Assembly: GCA_013396995.1 (NCBI GenBank)
Contig: VWZP01010280.1
Span: 405,115-469,114 of the forward strand
DNA length: 64,000 bases
Direction: 5' to 3'
Source of the DNA: Dicaeum eximium
Lineage: Eukaryota; Chordata; Aves; Passeriformes; Dicaeidae
In this document: positions 25,901 to 38,129 of the stretch, piece by piece
Numbering within the stretch: the stretch's first letter is position 1
Layout of the letters: each line of letters begins with the position of its first letter
Program-made: the position numbers and the translations under genes
Notes under the pieces: model-generated
What the model was told of the DNA's origin: nothing
Databases searched by the model: none
Seen by the model: the letters and a program-made list of their open reading frames with translations, nothing else

Positions 25901-27740
25901 ATGTGGAATGTGTTATTTAAATACATTTATTGAACAGGCATAGAGACATAGTGAAAGTAATCAAACTATCCCAGCCTGCCAAGGAAGACAGAGACTGACC
26001 CAAAAGCACAGGTTCAAACCAGAGCTTGGAGAAAAGCCAGCAGTGACTCAGAGCGCAGTTGCAAAGGGTCAGTGATCTATATTTTCTATCTTGGGACAAT
26101 GCTTTTTTTTTGGTGAGCAAAAATTGTGTGGGTTTGTTTGTGGCCTCCTACACACAGAAACTCTGTATTTTGAGAAAAGCAATGTCCACTGGGATTGACA
26201 CTGAACCGTCTGACAGCAGATTTTGGTGTTCAGTGAGCAGCCACAATTGTTTATATTTTTGAAAGTAAGAATGCATACAAATTTTGGGTTTCTTTCCCCC
26301 AGTTAATTTTCAAGATTATTCTGAAACAGTAGACTAAAGGACAATCTCCCAAACCCAGCAACTGCTTTGCATATGTCCACATAAGAGCAGTAGCATTCAC
26401 GGTGTTGCTGGGACACGTGCTGTCTTTATGGGCTCTTCATGTAAGAATTTTAATTTATCTGAAGTTGAAAGTTTAAAGCTTGTGCTAGCTTGTTCCAAAG
26501 ACCTTTTGTAATATTAACTGAATTATGTCAAGTATTTTCTGTCAGCTATAAGATTTGTCATAAATCATGAGAAATCTTCTAATAATGTAGGTCTGAGCAT
26601 TATGTCTCCAAAAAGCCCCTTTCATAATGGGAAATACTGTCTTACGCTTTTTAATGTCTTTTTTTCCTCCCTTCCCTTGGGCTGTGCTTTTTTCTTTCTT
26701 TTGTCCTTTCTAGGGAAATTAGAGCTTTCCTTTGGACTAACTGGAGAAAATCAACCATTTAGCTAAATTTTGTGTTTGTACCCTCTTTATCTCCCTGTAA
26801 TAGAGGCAATTTCCTTTCATCTGCACAAATATTTGGTACACTGGACTCCACATTTACCATTTAGTTTCCCTTCAGTAATTTTCCACTTGAGATCTTTCAG
26901 CAAAGAAGGACATAAGTGAGTTTATGAGAAAGACTTCTACATACTGGAAACATTTGGTTTAGAGCCAAACCCATCTCTTGTAAATGAGCAACACCTACAA
27001 TCATCCAGCCCCAAATACCATAACCAGGTAATGCTGCCTGTTGGAGCAGATACTCCCAACATAAAGAGATCTCCTGGATGTCACTCACTCTCCTTGCATA
27101 GCTTTAGGAGGCCCAGGGCAGAAGATGCCCTTCCATTGGCACCAGGATGTCCAGAGCAAAGGTAGGGAAGCTGAGTTGGGCCATATGCCCATTTTCAAAG
27201 GTTTATTCCCCTGGGCAGTGCTCATTGGTCAGCCAGGGCTGTGCACTTGTCATCCATAATGCTGAGGGAACAAACAGACAAAAGAAGATGCTGGTACTAA
27301 ACAAAGCCAGCAAAGGGCTATCTTGGATGAGGGAACCCATCTAGGAGCAGCTGATGGGAGAGGCCGTGTCCCTGAGAGCTGACATTTCCACCCTTCAGTC
27401 ACTCAAGACAGGCAGCAGCTTTGGCTAAGCTGCACAGAGCAGAGTCACTGAGAGACAGACATTTACTTGTTTCAGACCAAATCATGAGTGGAGCAGCTGC
27501 TTCAACCTCTTCAGCTCCAAAGGAAGCCTTGCAGGAGTGTGCAAGTCTTTGAGAAATGTGTCTGTGCAAAGCTTGCATGTTGAGTCCCATGCTGGGGACT
27601 TAGATGTATTTCTGTGGTGAATTGAGGACCCCATTTTGATAATGAAGCTTCACCTCTTCTCCCTTCTCCTTTCAAAGAGCACTGGCCCCATCACTGGGTG
27701 ATGGTAAGCTTTGAGGCTGCTCTCATACAATGGGAGCCAC
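16908..27740. other. Intergenic sequence, no supportable gene
   Basis: About 10.8 kb without a recognisable exon, RNA gene or mobile element. An octamer motif, ATGCAAAT, occurs at 18231-18238. Open frames reach about 150 codons (for example minus strand 19786-20244) but carry no family signature, no conserved splice boundaries and no supporting neighbour. Confidence 0.6.
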
Positions 27741-27905
27741 AGAATCACAGAATATGCTCAGCTGGAAGAGACCCACAAGGACTACCAACTCCAACCCCTG
27801 GCCCTGAGCAGTACCATCCCCAAGAGTCACACCACATGCCTGTGAGTATTATCCAAAAGCTTTTGGAACTCTGTCAGACTTGTGCTTGACCACTTCCCTG
27901 GAGAA
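27741..27905 (-). mobile_element. CR1 LINE 3'-end fragment, minus orientation
   Basis: Read on the plus strand, it begins with CACAGAATCACAGAATATGC and continues AGCTGGAAGAGACCCACAAG, then CAACCCCTGGCCCTG and CTCTGTCAGACTTGTG. This is the CR1 subtype common in songbird genomes and appears less diverged than the other copies here, hence probably younger. The inner boundary near 27905 is approximate; similarity fades after GAGAAGCAGC. Confidence 0.92.
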
Positions 27906-30900
27906 GCAGCTGGATCCCACTCAGAGCCACTCAGTGTATGAGCTTTGCCTTCAGGAGGGACAAGTGAACCTGAGTTAGGCTGTCAGGTCACCTCATGGGA
28001 CAGAGCTGGATGCAACAGTGCAATGAGGCAGGAGCTGATTCTGGGCTCTGCTCCAGGGCCCTGTGCAATGTAGACTTTAGGCCTGAAATACCCCTGAAAT
28101 GACAAGCAGACACCCAAAAAAGCTTTGAGCAGCAATTAAGTGACAGGCAGAAGCCTAGCACAGCCCCCTGTAGATCCCCTGGTCAGAGCCGCTCAGGGCA
28201 GTCACGCAGCAGGGAGTATGAAGTTTTGGGAAGTGAGTCTGAAGCATTTGGGGTATTTTTTTTAAACATTAGCTGACTGTCTGGGCAAATAATTTTCCGC
28301 CTATGGATGTCCTACAAAAAGTTGACTAACATGCTCCACTAATGAACCTTTGTGACTGGGGTGCCTTGTGGATGAACCACTATGGTTTCTAATTCTCTAA
28401 ACAAACACCGACATTCCCTAGCATGAGTAAGCTGAGTGGTGAGCAGTGACTAATGAACAGCTGGTATGAATTCCTGACACTCCTGGAATCCAGAAATATG
28501 TTGATGAATTCTGGCAGAAGTCCAAATATTTGCAAAGTAATGACTAAGGTGGTAATGAACTACAGCTGACTGGCTCATTCATGTTCAGAGGCTCAGTGAT
28601 TTACTCCAGTGTACATCCAGCATCTCTGACCCAGTTCTGGGTCACCTTTTCCTGTGTGGAAGGTGCTGCATGCCTAGGGATGCTACAGGCACTGCAGCAG
28701 AATGGGGTCCCCCTGGAGTACTGGTGCTCATTTGCTTGCACACACGCTCCACCTCAAGGCAACCAGGACTTCTGGCTTGTGTGAGGGCTCTAAGCCCCTT
28801 CCTATCTGCAAGGCAAGGTGCACAAGCAATTCCCCAAATACTGGCCCAGGCAGAGTAGATACTTCTGGGAAGGAGACTGAGCAGCAAATTAGGAAAGGTC
28901 TCATCTTGTACAAGGAGCAGTGCAGTGGATCTGAAGTTGATGAAGGAGACAGAATGACTGCCAGGCCAGCAGGGACAGAATGATTTAGGATTAGATAATT
29001 TCAAACTGGAAAGAAGATTATTCTCTGGAAATACAACCACAGGTGAAAAACAGAGAAGGATGGGAAAAATCTCTGCTAAAGAGCATGGATTCTATGCCGC
29101 AAACAGATGCTGACAGGCACCAGTAAACCAGTGTCTTCTACTGGTCACATTTTAATCCTAGACTTATGCCAAAGCCCTGCACTGATTTCATAGGGTTCCT
29201 TTTAGCATGTAAAGAGACAAATATGACCAAACCATACCTTGGACAACATTCCTGCTATAGCTGGGTACATATCTGGCTTGAATACCAGCCCTTCCTTGCA
29301 AGCAGACACATTCAATATATGTGAAGACAGGGAATATTTCCCAGCAAGAACTGGGAATGTTGTTCACCAATTTCCTTTGGTATATTCAATAAGACATCTC
29401 AAATTAAACCTAACTCAACCCAATACATAGCCTCACTTATCCTTTCCCTTTTTTTGCAAGGGATTTATTCTAGTGATAAATTAATTTAACTGTCAGGCAA
29501 AACCACAGATGGGTGAACATGACAGATTGATGTAGCCAGATAGAATAATGTTTGCTTTTATCCACAATCAGTGGGCACAGCAGTGACAGCCTTTTAATGT
29601 TGCTTTACAGGAATCAAGTGCTCTGAAATTTGACTGGAATTATGTCATGAGAAATAAATAGCCCAGCTGGAGCCAGAGATAACAGAGAGTGTAAGGCAAT
29701 GGTGGTGCGAAATTGCTTCAGGGAAAAATGCATCCAGAAATTGTTGAATGTAACAAACCCAAGGACTGAGAGGAATCAGCTGATCTGAGGGAATGTTTTG
29801 GCTGTCACTGACTCCTCATAGGCCAGCTATGAGGTCTCTACCTATCATTCAGGAGCAGTGAAAAACACAGCAAAAGAGTTTTCTTGGCAAGCACCACTTT
29901 TCCACTGCTACCTCCACTGGCCTACTCTTCCTCCTCCTGCCTCACCATCAGCTCAGATGCAGACGCCACTGACACACAGGGACACAAACCCACCATCCAT
30001 GGGCTGTCTCCACTGCATGCACTGACTTGGTGGGAGCTTTCCACTGACACACAGGGGCTTTGCATTAGAGCAGGATTTTGTATCAGGGCAGGGTTTCACT
30101 TGTGTGACCTCTGTTTTATGGTTTGCTCACTGCCAGATTTGAAAAGAGGAATCTGGACCACTGATGAAGTTCTCTCCTCCCCACTGGAGCCCCTGACTCT
30201 TTTGTCACAAAAAGCCATAGCTGTTAGTGCTTTCCAAGAAAAGCAGCAGTGTTGTGCTAAATGTGCCGACTGGCAGCAGGTTGGCATTGGGTTTCTTTGT
30301 TCAAAGATAACAGAGCTTACGTTTTCCGGGAGAAAGAAAAGTCCTATTGATATAATAATATCATGCCAGGCAGACAGCCCTGCTTGTGTAATCCTCTTTG
30401 AGCACAATGCTGTGCTGTGGCTCGAGCATTGTTTCCAGCTGAAAAGTGGCTGTGATTTGCCTGGTCAAGGACGTTATCCTGACTGACGGGTCTACAAAAG
30501 GAGACAGCATGTGTGGCTGCTTGAGAGGCCAGGGCAGTCCACCTGAGGGGTGAGGGGATTGGGCAAGGACTGGGGTGCAGGGACCTTTCCATGTGTGCAC
30601 CTCTTGTGGGTCAAAAGGGTGCCTGGGGCATTCCACGGAGCTGGAGCAATCCCATGGTGCTGGTGGCATCCCACAGAGATGGGCTGCAAGGGAAGCAGTG
30701 ATACTTCTAAACCTGACAGCAGTGTATAAACAGAATTAGTTATTGTTTGCAAAACCCCTTGATTTTCACTTCGTATTTTTTGCTGTTTACTGGCTATTGA
30801 AAGGCCAAGCTGGTTTACACTTTTAAAATGCATGATGAATATAAGAATGTTTCTAAACACAGAGTTAAAAGATCAAACTAGCTTGTAGGCAGGAATCTGC

Positions 30901-33900
30901 CTTAGGTTAAATCTGTAATTTGCCCCTTTACCTTCTATCTCTTCTTGACAATTCATGTGAAATCAGAAAGACATCATTGCTTCAAAGTATTGATCCCAGC
31001 TTGCTTTGGATCACATATGAGTTTTGTGGCAAATATGACGAACCTTGCAGGCACTTCTGTCACCTTATGAGCTAAGTTTATTTTCACAATTTAGCTATGG
31101 AGTTAAAGAGTTTATAGGAGAAAGTCTGCTGTGAAGCTTTGCATGTATGTCTAGTAATTCTCAAGTTGTAGAGCATTTGCCACTGACAAAATTGTGTCTT
31201 CTATGTAAAGTGTCATAATGACCACCCCTAGGCTTTTGGAAAGCATTCTTTAGGGCTAAACTCAGCTCTCAGGTGTACAATGATAAATCTGGTCGATCCT
31301 GAAATCTTACAAAGGTCATTCAGGACTCCCATGCTAGACATTTAAACTGAGGGTGAGTTTCACTCATATGTGGAAAGTGTGCAACAGCAGCATGGCCAGA
31401 TGAGTGTAGGAATCAGACGGATAAGCAGGACAAAGAATGCAGGAAAGAAGAGATCTGTTCTCCTCTTTGGAGCTTGATACTCAATCAACATCCTATCTCC
31501 AGGAAAAAAAAAAAAATCAGTATTTTACTGATGATAAATGAGCACCTGAAGGACTCCAGACCAAATCACCCTCATTTTCATTGCATATACTCAGGGGATG
31601 GCACCAGGAGATAGTGCTGTGCCGATGACCAGCTCACGTGTTCTGCAGCATCAAAGTACTTCTCTGTTCTCTGAATAGGAATTTCAGGATTTAAATGCCA
31701 AGTCCTGTGCTGGTCTTCAAAATCAGGCTGGTTTTCCCTCTCCTCATGGAAAAATGGGTGTGAAGTGCTATGCCTGTAATGAAATCAAACTTTGCTCCGG
31801 ATGTTCCAGACTGCAAACTAAGTGTGGCTGGGACAGCAGCTGATTTCTGAGAGAAGTGCATCACCTGCAGCCTCTGACACCACTCCTAGCTAAGGCATAT
31901 AATTTTTTGACAGCTTTCCATCTGGTACTGACCAGGCCTGAACATGCTTAATTAGTGAGATATGATGAGTGCTAAGCCTGAGGTTGTATTAGTCTTGCTT
32001 CTAAATTTGGACACATGCTTTGAACTAGTAATACAGGAGTTAAAAGCATCATGTAAACAGGATTAGACTTGGCTCCCAAAACCTTGGCTTCTTCCTTGTT
32101 TGAGGGAATAAGAGACAGCAAGAAAGCACATGGCAGAGCAGATGCTTCAGACAAAAATGGCTAGCAACTCTAAAGACACACCTTTCAACATCTGTCTCTG
32201 AGCATGCAAGAACAAGGTGTGCCTGGGGTCCTGTGACGGGTGTCAGCACCTGCAGGTGGGACCATGTGCCTGGGAAAGCAGTGGCACTCAGCAGCAGCAG
32301 GAGGAGTCTGCCTACAGCTCCTGCCGAGCACAGACCTGGTGTCCCATCGGGAAACACATCCCATGGGATGGCGCTGCACATCTGCACCGACTGGAGCAGA
32401 CAGTGCTATGGAGCAGCCTGTGAAGGCACAGAGATCCAGCCTCCCTCCTGAGAGAGAGATCAGGATATCCACGGCCCTTATGGGGAGCTGGCAAAAGCCA
32501 TCTGAGCAAAACTGCCAGGTGGAAAACAAAGAAACTGCCCAGGAGAAGAACCTTGTAAGGGTCACTCTATGGTTGCAACACAGCACTTAGGTTGTTCCCT
32601 GGATCCAGATCTTCCATTGCTGAACTTCAGAGATCATGGACCAGGCAACCACTGCCCCCAGCCAGGGCACAGTGCTGACACACTGAGCACTGAAGGAAAT
32701 CAAATATGAAAGCTTTCCACTCAGTGTTGTGGTGCAGGCATTTATCTGGGGATTTGTAGTCTCAGCAGGAGTGCACAAAGAATACATGGAGCTTGATATG
32801 TTTGAAAATATGTCAGATGGCTCTGAAACTCATGAGCTGATGGATGTATGCAACTCAGCATGTTTCATACATCTGAAGTAGAGCTTCATGAGGGGAATTC
32901 AAGCTCTAGGGAGCACGGTAATTTTCCAGACCAATGTCTTCATGTATGTAAATTCAGTCTAGAACACTGAAACACAGATTCTGGTCTGATCTCTCGACCT
33001 TTCCCAACATAAGTGTTAAACAATAATTTATCATGTCATGTGAGTATGATCATGGAAGAACTCCAGTTTTGGAGCTCTGGGTAACATGAATGTTCTGAGA
33101 AATGAATGTTCGTATTGTTCCCATTCAATATCCAGCATCCCTAAGCAGGGATCTCCCAGGCTAGCTAGAATTCTTTAATTTGCATTTCTGATTAAGTGAG
33201 AATTAAATCCCCTTTATGTGTTATTTTGCTCTCTTTTCTTTTTCTCATTTATGTGCAGATGTTTCAGAATTGGAGTAAAGTGCTTAGGAAAAAATGTCCC
33301 AGCTAATGAACAAAAGTCAGCATTTAATTTACTCACTTTCAAGTAAACCAGGCAAGCCATTCAGACATTTGTAGCCTAACAAGATCATCAAGGCTAAGAG
33401 GTTTGTATATACTACTTGTGTTGTTCTGGTGAATTATTTGCCTTGTACTTCAAGCAGTCTGTAAACTGTTTCTATATAATGAGAAGGAATTTTACACATG
33501 TAAAGAATTCTCCATGCTTCAGTTTACAGATGTGATTCAACAGTCTCCTTTCCTTCAGAGAGCTTGATGAAGAAATATCTGAGGTATCTAAAATATTATA
33601 AGAGGGGTCAGAAATGGCACTGAGAACTCAGGACTGGCTGCTTTTCTGAACTCATTTAGCCTGCTGCAGTGAAAAAAGTGCTTTGACTTTTGGAAAGTGT
33701 ATTTAGTGGGCTTGGAAGGATGTGCACTAAAGCCAAAACCATCTTCTGGACAGTTTGAAAAACATCCTCTATTCTTTATGTATTTGTTTTCCCATTGAAA
33801 AGTAGTTTCAGTGGAACATATAAAAATGGCTTGCTGTGAAGATATTCCAAACATTATGAAATACTTTATATATAGCCTCCATATCATAAAGTGGAAAAAC

Positions 33901-36600
33901 TCATCCTCTGAAACTGTTTTTTCCTTGTCTTAAATATTTCCAAATGAACACACACATAAACTGGAGCTCTTCACACACTAGAAAAAGTAACATCAGCTCC
34001 TTCCTTTGCCCCAAGGAATATTAAACAAGCAGCTGTTTGTTCCATTCACAGAGGTGGTGGCCCTAAGCATCAGTCTCTTCTAAAGGTTCCTCCACTCCTC
34101 TCTGAATTCCTCCTCACTCCCTTCCAGACTCCTGCGTTTCACCAGTCGCTTTTGTCTTCAAACATCAGACTTCACCTCACTTGCAAACCTGTGGTCTTGA
34201 CAACACATGGGAGAATATTGGTGCAGATACTTTATTTGAGATTTTAAGACTGGGGGCTATGACCAACACAGCTCTGTTAGTGGCTCTGAGATGCAACACT
34301 GAAATCTTTGCTCCTTTGGACTATGTCTCTTCTGGCCCAGTCCAGATTTATCTTCCTTTTTCCTTAGTCTTGACGGGTCCAAATTCAGTGCTGAAAGTGA
34401 ACTTGGAAGAAAATAAACAGAATGTGCATTTTCACCATCATACAATTTTTTTTTTCTTAAGCAAATTTTTTGTAGTCGAGGAAATCTTCCTTAATATTAG
34501 TTTGGTAGGCTGGGGTTCCTTAAAAATAGATAATAAACCTTGTTCCCTGCTTTGTACTGCATGTTTAAAGCAATTCAGGAATATGAACCTGGTCCAAAAA
34601 ACTGGGCACTGGTGTCACTGGTGAATCTCGCAGAGGAAGAGCAGTATGTGTGTGGCTGCCTCCCTTCCAGGGTTGTTTTTCCCAAAACCCCAGCTGCACT
34701 CTTACCTACACCACTGCTCATAACTCCTTCTTCATAAGGTCCGAGTTTCTCCATCTAGCAACAGAACTTTCCTTGTGGGGAGGACAAGACACTTCTGTGG
34801 TTTATCCCAACAGCAGACTCTGGTTCTCCCTGTCTTTGACAAAGCACACATCTACATCCATGCCCATTTCATTCCTCTCCATGAATTTAGTCTCCCATGA
34901 AATTCTGCATCTAGGGATTTTTTCACAAAATTCTCAAGACAGCTTGGGAACAAACAAACAAACTCGTTTACTTAGCAGTATCTTACTGCAGCCTTAGACC
35001 ATGTAAGACAGCCTTTTAGTTTGGATTAATTTAGTTTCTTTCTCTCTCTTTGCACCTTTTCCCATCAATAGCTCTGTTTGAGGCCACTGGGACGGTACCA
35101 GCTGTCACTTGCCAGCAGATGATGTCACTGACACATACACCTGCTGGGCCTTATTTTCACAAGGGGTAAGTTCCTCTGGATCTCTAGACAGACCACATGG
35201 TTTAGACTGCATCTGAAACCTAGAGCAATATATTTGACTTTCTTTTCAACAGCTATAGTTCCTGAAATTGACTGATTTACTCTCAATTCTGCCCACATAA
35301 TTTTAATCTTCACATTCGTCTTGGAGCAACTTTTCTGCCTGCATCAGATCCAAATGTAACATTTTCTGCTAATGTCAGTGACATGCTCTTACCTCCAGCT
35401 CATTAACAAAGCTGTTAGAAACCTTTTGTTGGTCCTCAGCATGATTTACTATGTGTTGCTGCTTCTCATGACTAAGGGGGGCTATTAGTGGATCTGGAAG
35501 TTCGCCAGTGTGCCTGGAAATTTTCCGTGTCTCCACAGTTCAAGGCCCGCCTGCAAGACAAGCTGCTTAGAAGATAGAAACAATATAATAACACAGTTTT
35601 AGACCATGGCCATTTCCTCTGTTCTGGAACAGAAGTTGCTTCTTTGTGATTTTACATACTCCTCAATACTTTAGCAATAGCAGTGAGCTTTTCCTAACCA
35701 CAAGACTTGAGCACTTAGAGAGCTGTGGTTCAGAAAGTCTTCTTTCTTATTTCTAAAGCAGCTGAGCTATGGGAACAGCACACTGTGATGATCCTTTTTA
35801 TTTATTTACTTATGTATGGTCTGAGTTGTTTTTTCTTTCTTTGCTGTCAAATTAGCTCTTGCTGGCATTTGCTTTAGAGTGACTGTTTCCAGTCTTGATA
35901 GGTGGCATTCCTCTGCAGGAGTGCTGAAAACTGCTTCTCTTAATGAAACCATTTCATGTTTCTGCATAAAAATTTGCAAAAAACCTCATTAAATTTTCAT
36001 TGTCTACCAGTATGCAGCCAGTCAAAGACCTTACAAATAAATGGTTTTGCTCTTTTTGAGTCAAATTATTAAACCTCAAAACATCAGCTAGAGGACATAC
36101 AGTTCAGGGCCTCAGTTTGCATAGAAAATTCTTTCAGCTATCACACAAGATATATACAGCAAAGGTGAAATAAGATTCCCCAAGTCTTGCTCCTGTCTCA
36201 TTAGAAGCAAGGGCATCTGTTGCCTACAGCGACCAATCTACTCAACATTGCTCTTGTCAGGGGCTTTGTTTGAAGATCTCTTCTTTGTAAGCATCACCCT
36301 CCAAGCTGGAGGTAAGGTAATAGCAATCCGTGACTGCCAGAAAAAAACAGCTCACCATGGACAGCCCTCCACACCCCTCCTGCCAAACCAGGCTGAGGAA
36401 CTTCTAGATGCTGATTTTCACACACAGACGAGTTACATCCAGAGCATTTCTGCCAGACTCAGAGGTTCCCTGTCTACCACTCCTGTGACACGGGGGACTG
36501 GACAGGATCTCACGTGTAGCTCCTGACAGGAACAAAACTCACAGGACAATGCACTTGGATTTTAAAAGACAAACTGCAGAGAACAGTGGAAAGCAATCTT
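27906..36600. other. Intergenic sequence, no supportable gene
   Basis: No exon of a recognised protein was found. The longest open frame in the intergenic desert is at 29884-30486 on the plus strand (200 codons). It has no recognisable domain and includes a short internal duplication (CIRAGF twice), so it is left out as a gene. A 13-base A run occurs near 31505. Confidence 0.6.
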
Positions 36601-36820
36601 TTATAGTATTCCCAGCTCTTTTCTTGATTTCTTTTCCCAGGCTGATACCTTGATCAAGATGTCATGGCGAAGCCAAAGGAGGAAGAGAGACAGCACTTGA
36701 GATATCAGACCCAGGACGTCAGAGCCAAACTGCTGCCTTGAAATCAGCCGATGTGTGCGTGCCTGAGCCCAGGGCTGCCTCCCATCCCTCTGCAGCTGTA
36801 CTTTCACTGTGGTATCATAC

Positions 36821-36835
36821 GACCCCCTGCTGGCC
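36821..36835 (-). promoter_or_regulatory. Candidate CTCF binding site (minus orientation)
   Basis: On the minus strand the sequence reads GGCCAGCAGGGGGTC, a close match to the CTCF core (GCCACCAGGGGGC type). It lies at the left edge of the CpG-retaining segment described next. Binding is inferred from sequence only. Confidence 0.5.
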
Positions 36836-36839
36836 TCCT

Positions 36840-37650
36840 TTTTCTCCTCAGCACTTCTGGCATTCCAATTTTTCTAGTTTTTCCCTCCTCGGGGCTCTCC
36901 AAGGTGTAACCTCCTGCAGGCACTCCTCTCTGAGGATGAAAGTAATGTTTTTTGGGAAAGGATGGCCTCGAAAGGGCCCAACCGGTGCTGCCCAGCATTG
37001 TCCTGCTCGCTCTGCAGCGGTGGTGACGGTCCCCGGCAGGAACCGGCCGTATCTCAGGCTAATGAGTTGTCAGAAACCCGTCCCCGTGCCTCGCCTCCCG
37101 GGCAGGTTATTATTATGAGGGCTGTCAGTGGCGGGTGAGGATGGGGCAAGCAATCCATTTCTGCAGCCAGCGGGGAGCTGCGAATCTGTTCACAGGGGAT
37201 CAGCGGGGTGCTGTGGGAACCGGCCTGCCCTGCAAGCGTCCACCAAGGGCTACCATTCAAGAGAGCACCGTGGGTTCATGGCGAGCGCAGCGAGTTTGCC
37301 TCTAATGTATGCCCTAATGAGTCAGCGGAGGGTGTTCTGCCTGCCTGAATGTCTTTAGTGTGGCAAAGCGGAGTGGACATTCCCATACAATAGTGGGCTT
37401 AAATTCAGCTTCTCACCGATGTCTAATTCATGGGCGGAACGGCTTTTGTAATACCTATAGAAGAGAAGTACAGTAGGTCATTTCTTCAACTAATTGGAGT
37501 TGACAATCCCATATCTATCCATACCTCAGAGCCATTTGCACACAGTCGGAAAGGGAGGCATTTCGTCGTCGTCGCTCACGTGGTCAGACACCAGGAAGGG
37601 ATAATAATGCATGGATGGGTTTCCCCTTTAGGCAGTCACAGATTTGCAAC
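36840..37650. promoter_or_regulatory. Candidate distal regulatory element (CpG-retaining block)
   Basis: This block stands out from the surrounding CpG-poor intergenic DNA by keeping many CpG dinucleotides (for example GTCGTCGTCGCTCACG near 37566-37580). It also carries recognisable factor motifs: an AP-1 site TGAGTCA at 37318-37324, a TEAD-type CATTCC at 37378-37383 and a CACGTG E-box at 37577-37582. Together this fits a hypomethylated enhancer, or less likely a minor promoter. No splice donor tied to a known exon was seen. The target could be NTN4 or SNRPF; the sequence does not say. Confidence 0.35.
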
Positions 37651-38129
37651 AAAAACTAATATAACCTAGCAATGGCTTTTTCACTTACTTAATGGCAGGT
37701 AGAGCAGTAAGGATTATCTTTCTTATCTTCATTCTCCAGCTCTTACACGATGCTTCCTTTCCCCTACCCATGGTTCGATATCTCTGCAGGGCACCCTTCT
37801 ATGACTGTCAGCTGCCCCGCAGCACAGAGACTCGACCCTGCACAAGTCTTCTGGGTGCCATCACAACCTCAGGGGCCAGAATAACACAAAATGCCCCTGC
37901 TCTGCAAACAGGAGTTTCACAACTTGCTAAAGACTGTGGACCTGTAGTCGGGGTAAGACTGATGCCTGACCCCAGGCCTAGAATGATAAAGTGCATCGAA
38001 GGTGTTGCATGTTTTAGCCTTTCCGAGCATGACATGAACTTCTCTATTATCAACACTTTATCACTGCCTCATTCAGATACAGCAGTTGTATTTGAGTGTA
38101 CACAGAGAGTATTAATGCTTCCAATTTAA

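Noticed and set aside
29884..30486. 200-codon plus-strand open frame, the longest in the intergenic desert
   Set aside because: There is no recognisable domain or family, composition is typical of a chance frame, and it contains a small duplicated stretch. Without transcript or conservation evidence it is not supportable as a gene.
37692..38129. 145-codon plus-strand frame with a hydrophobic, signal-peptide-like start
   Set aside because: The hydrophobic start could occur by chance and the rest matches no known secreted family. It lies just after the CpG-retaining block, so transcript data would settle it, but sequence alone does not support a gene.
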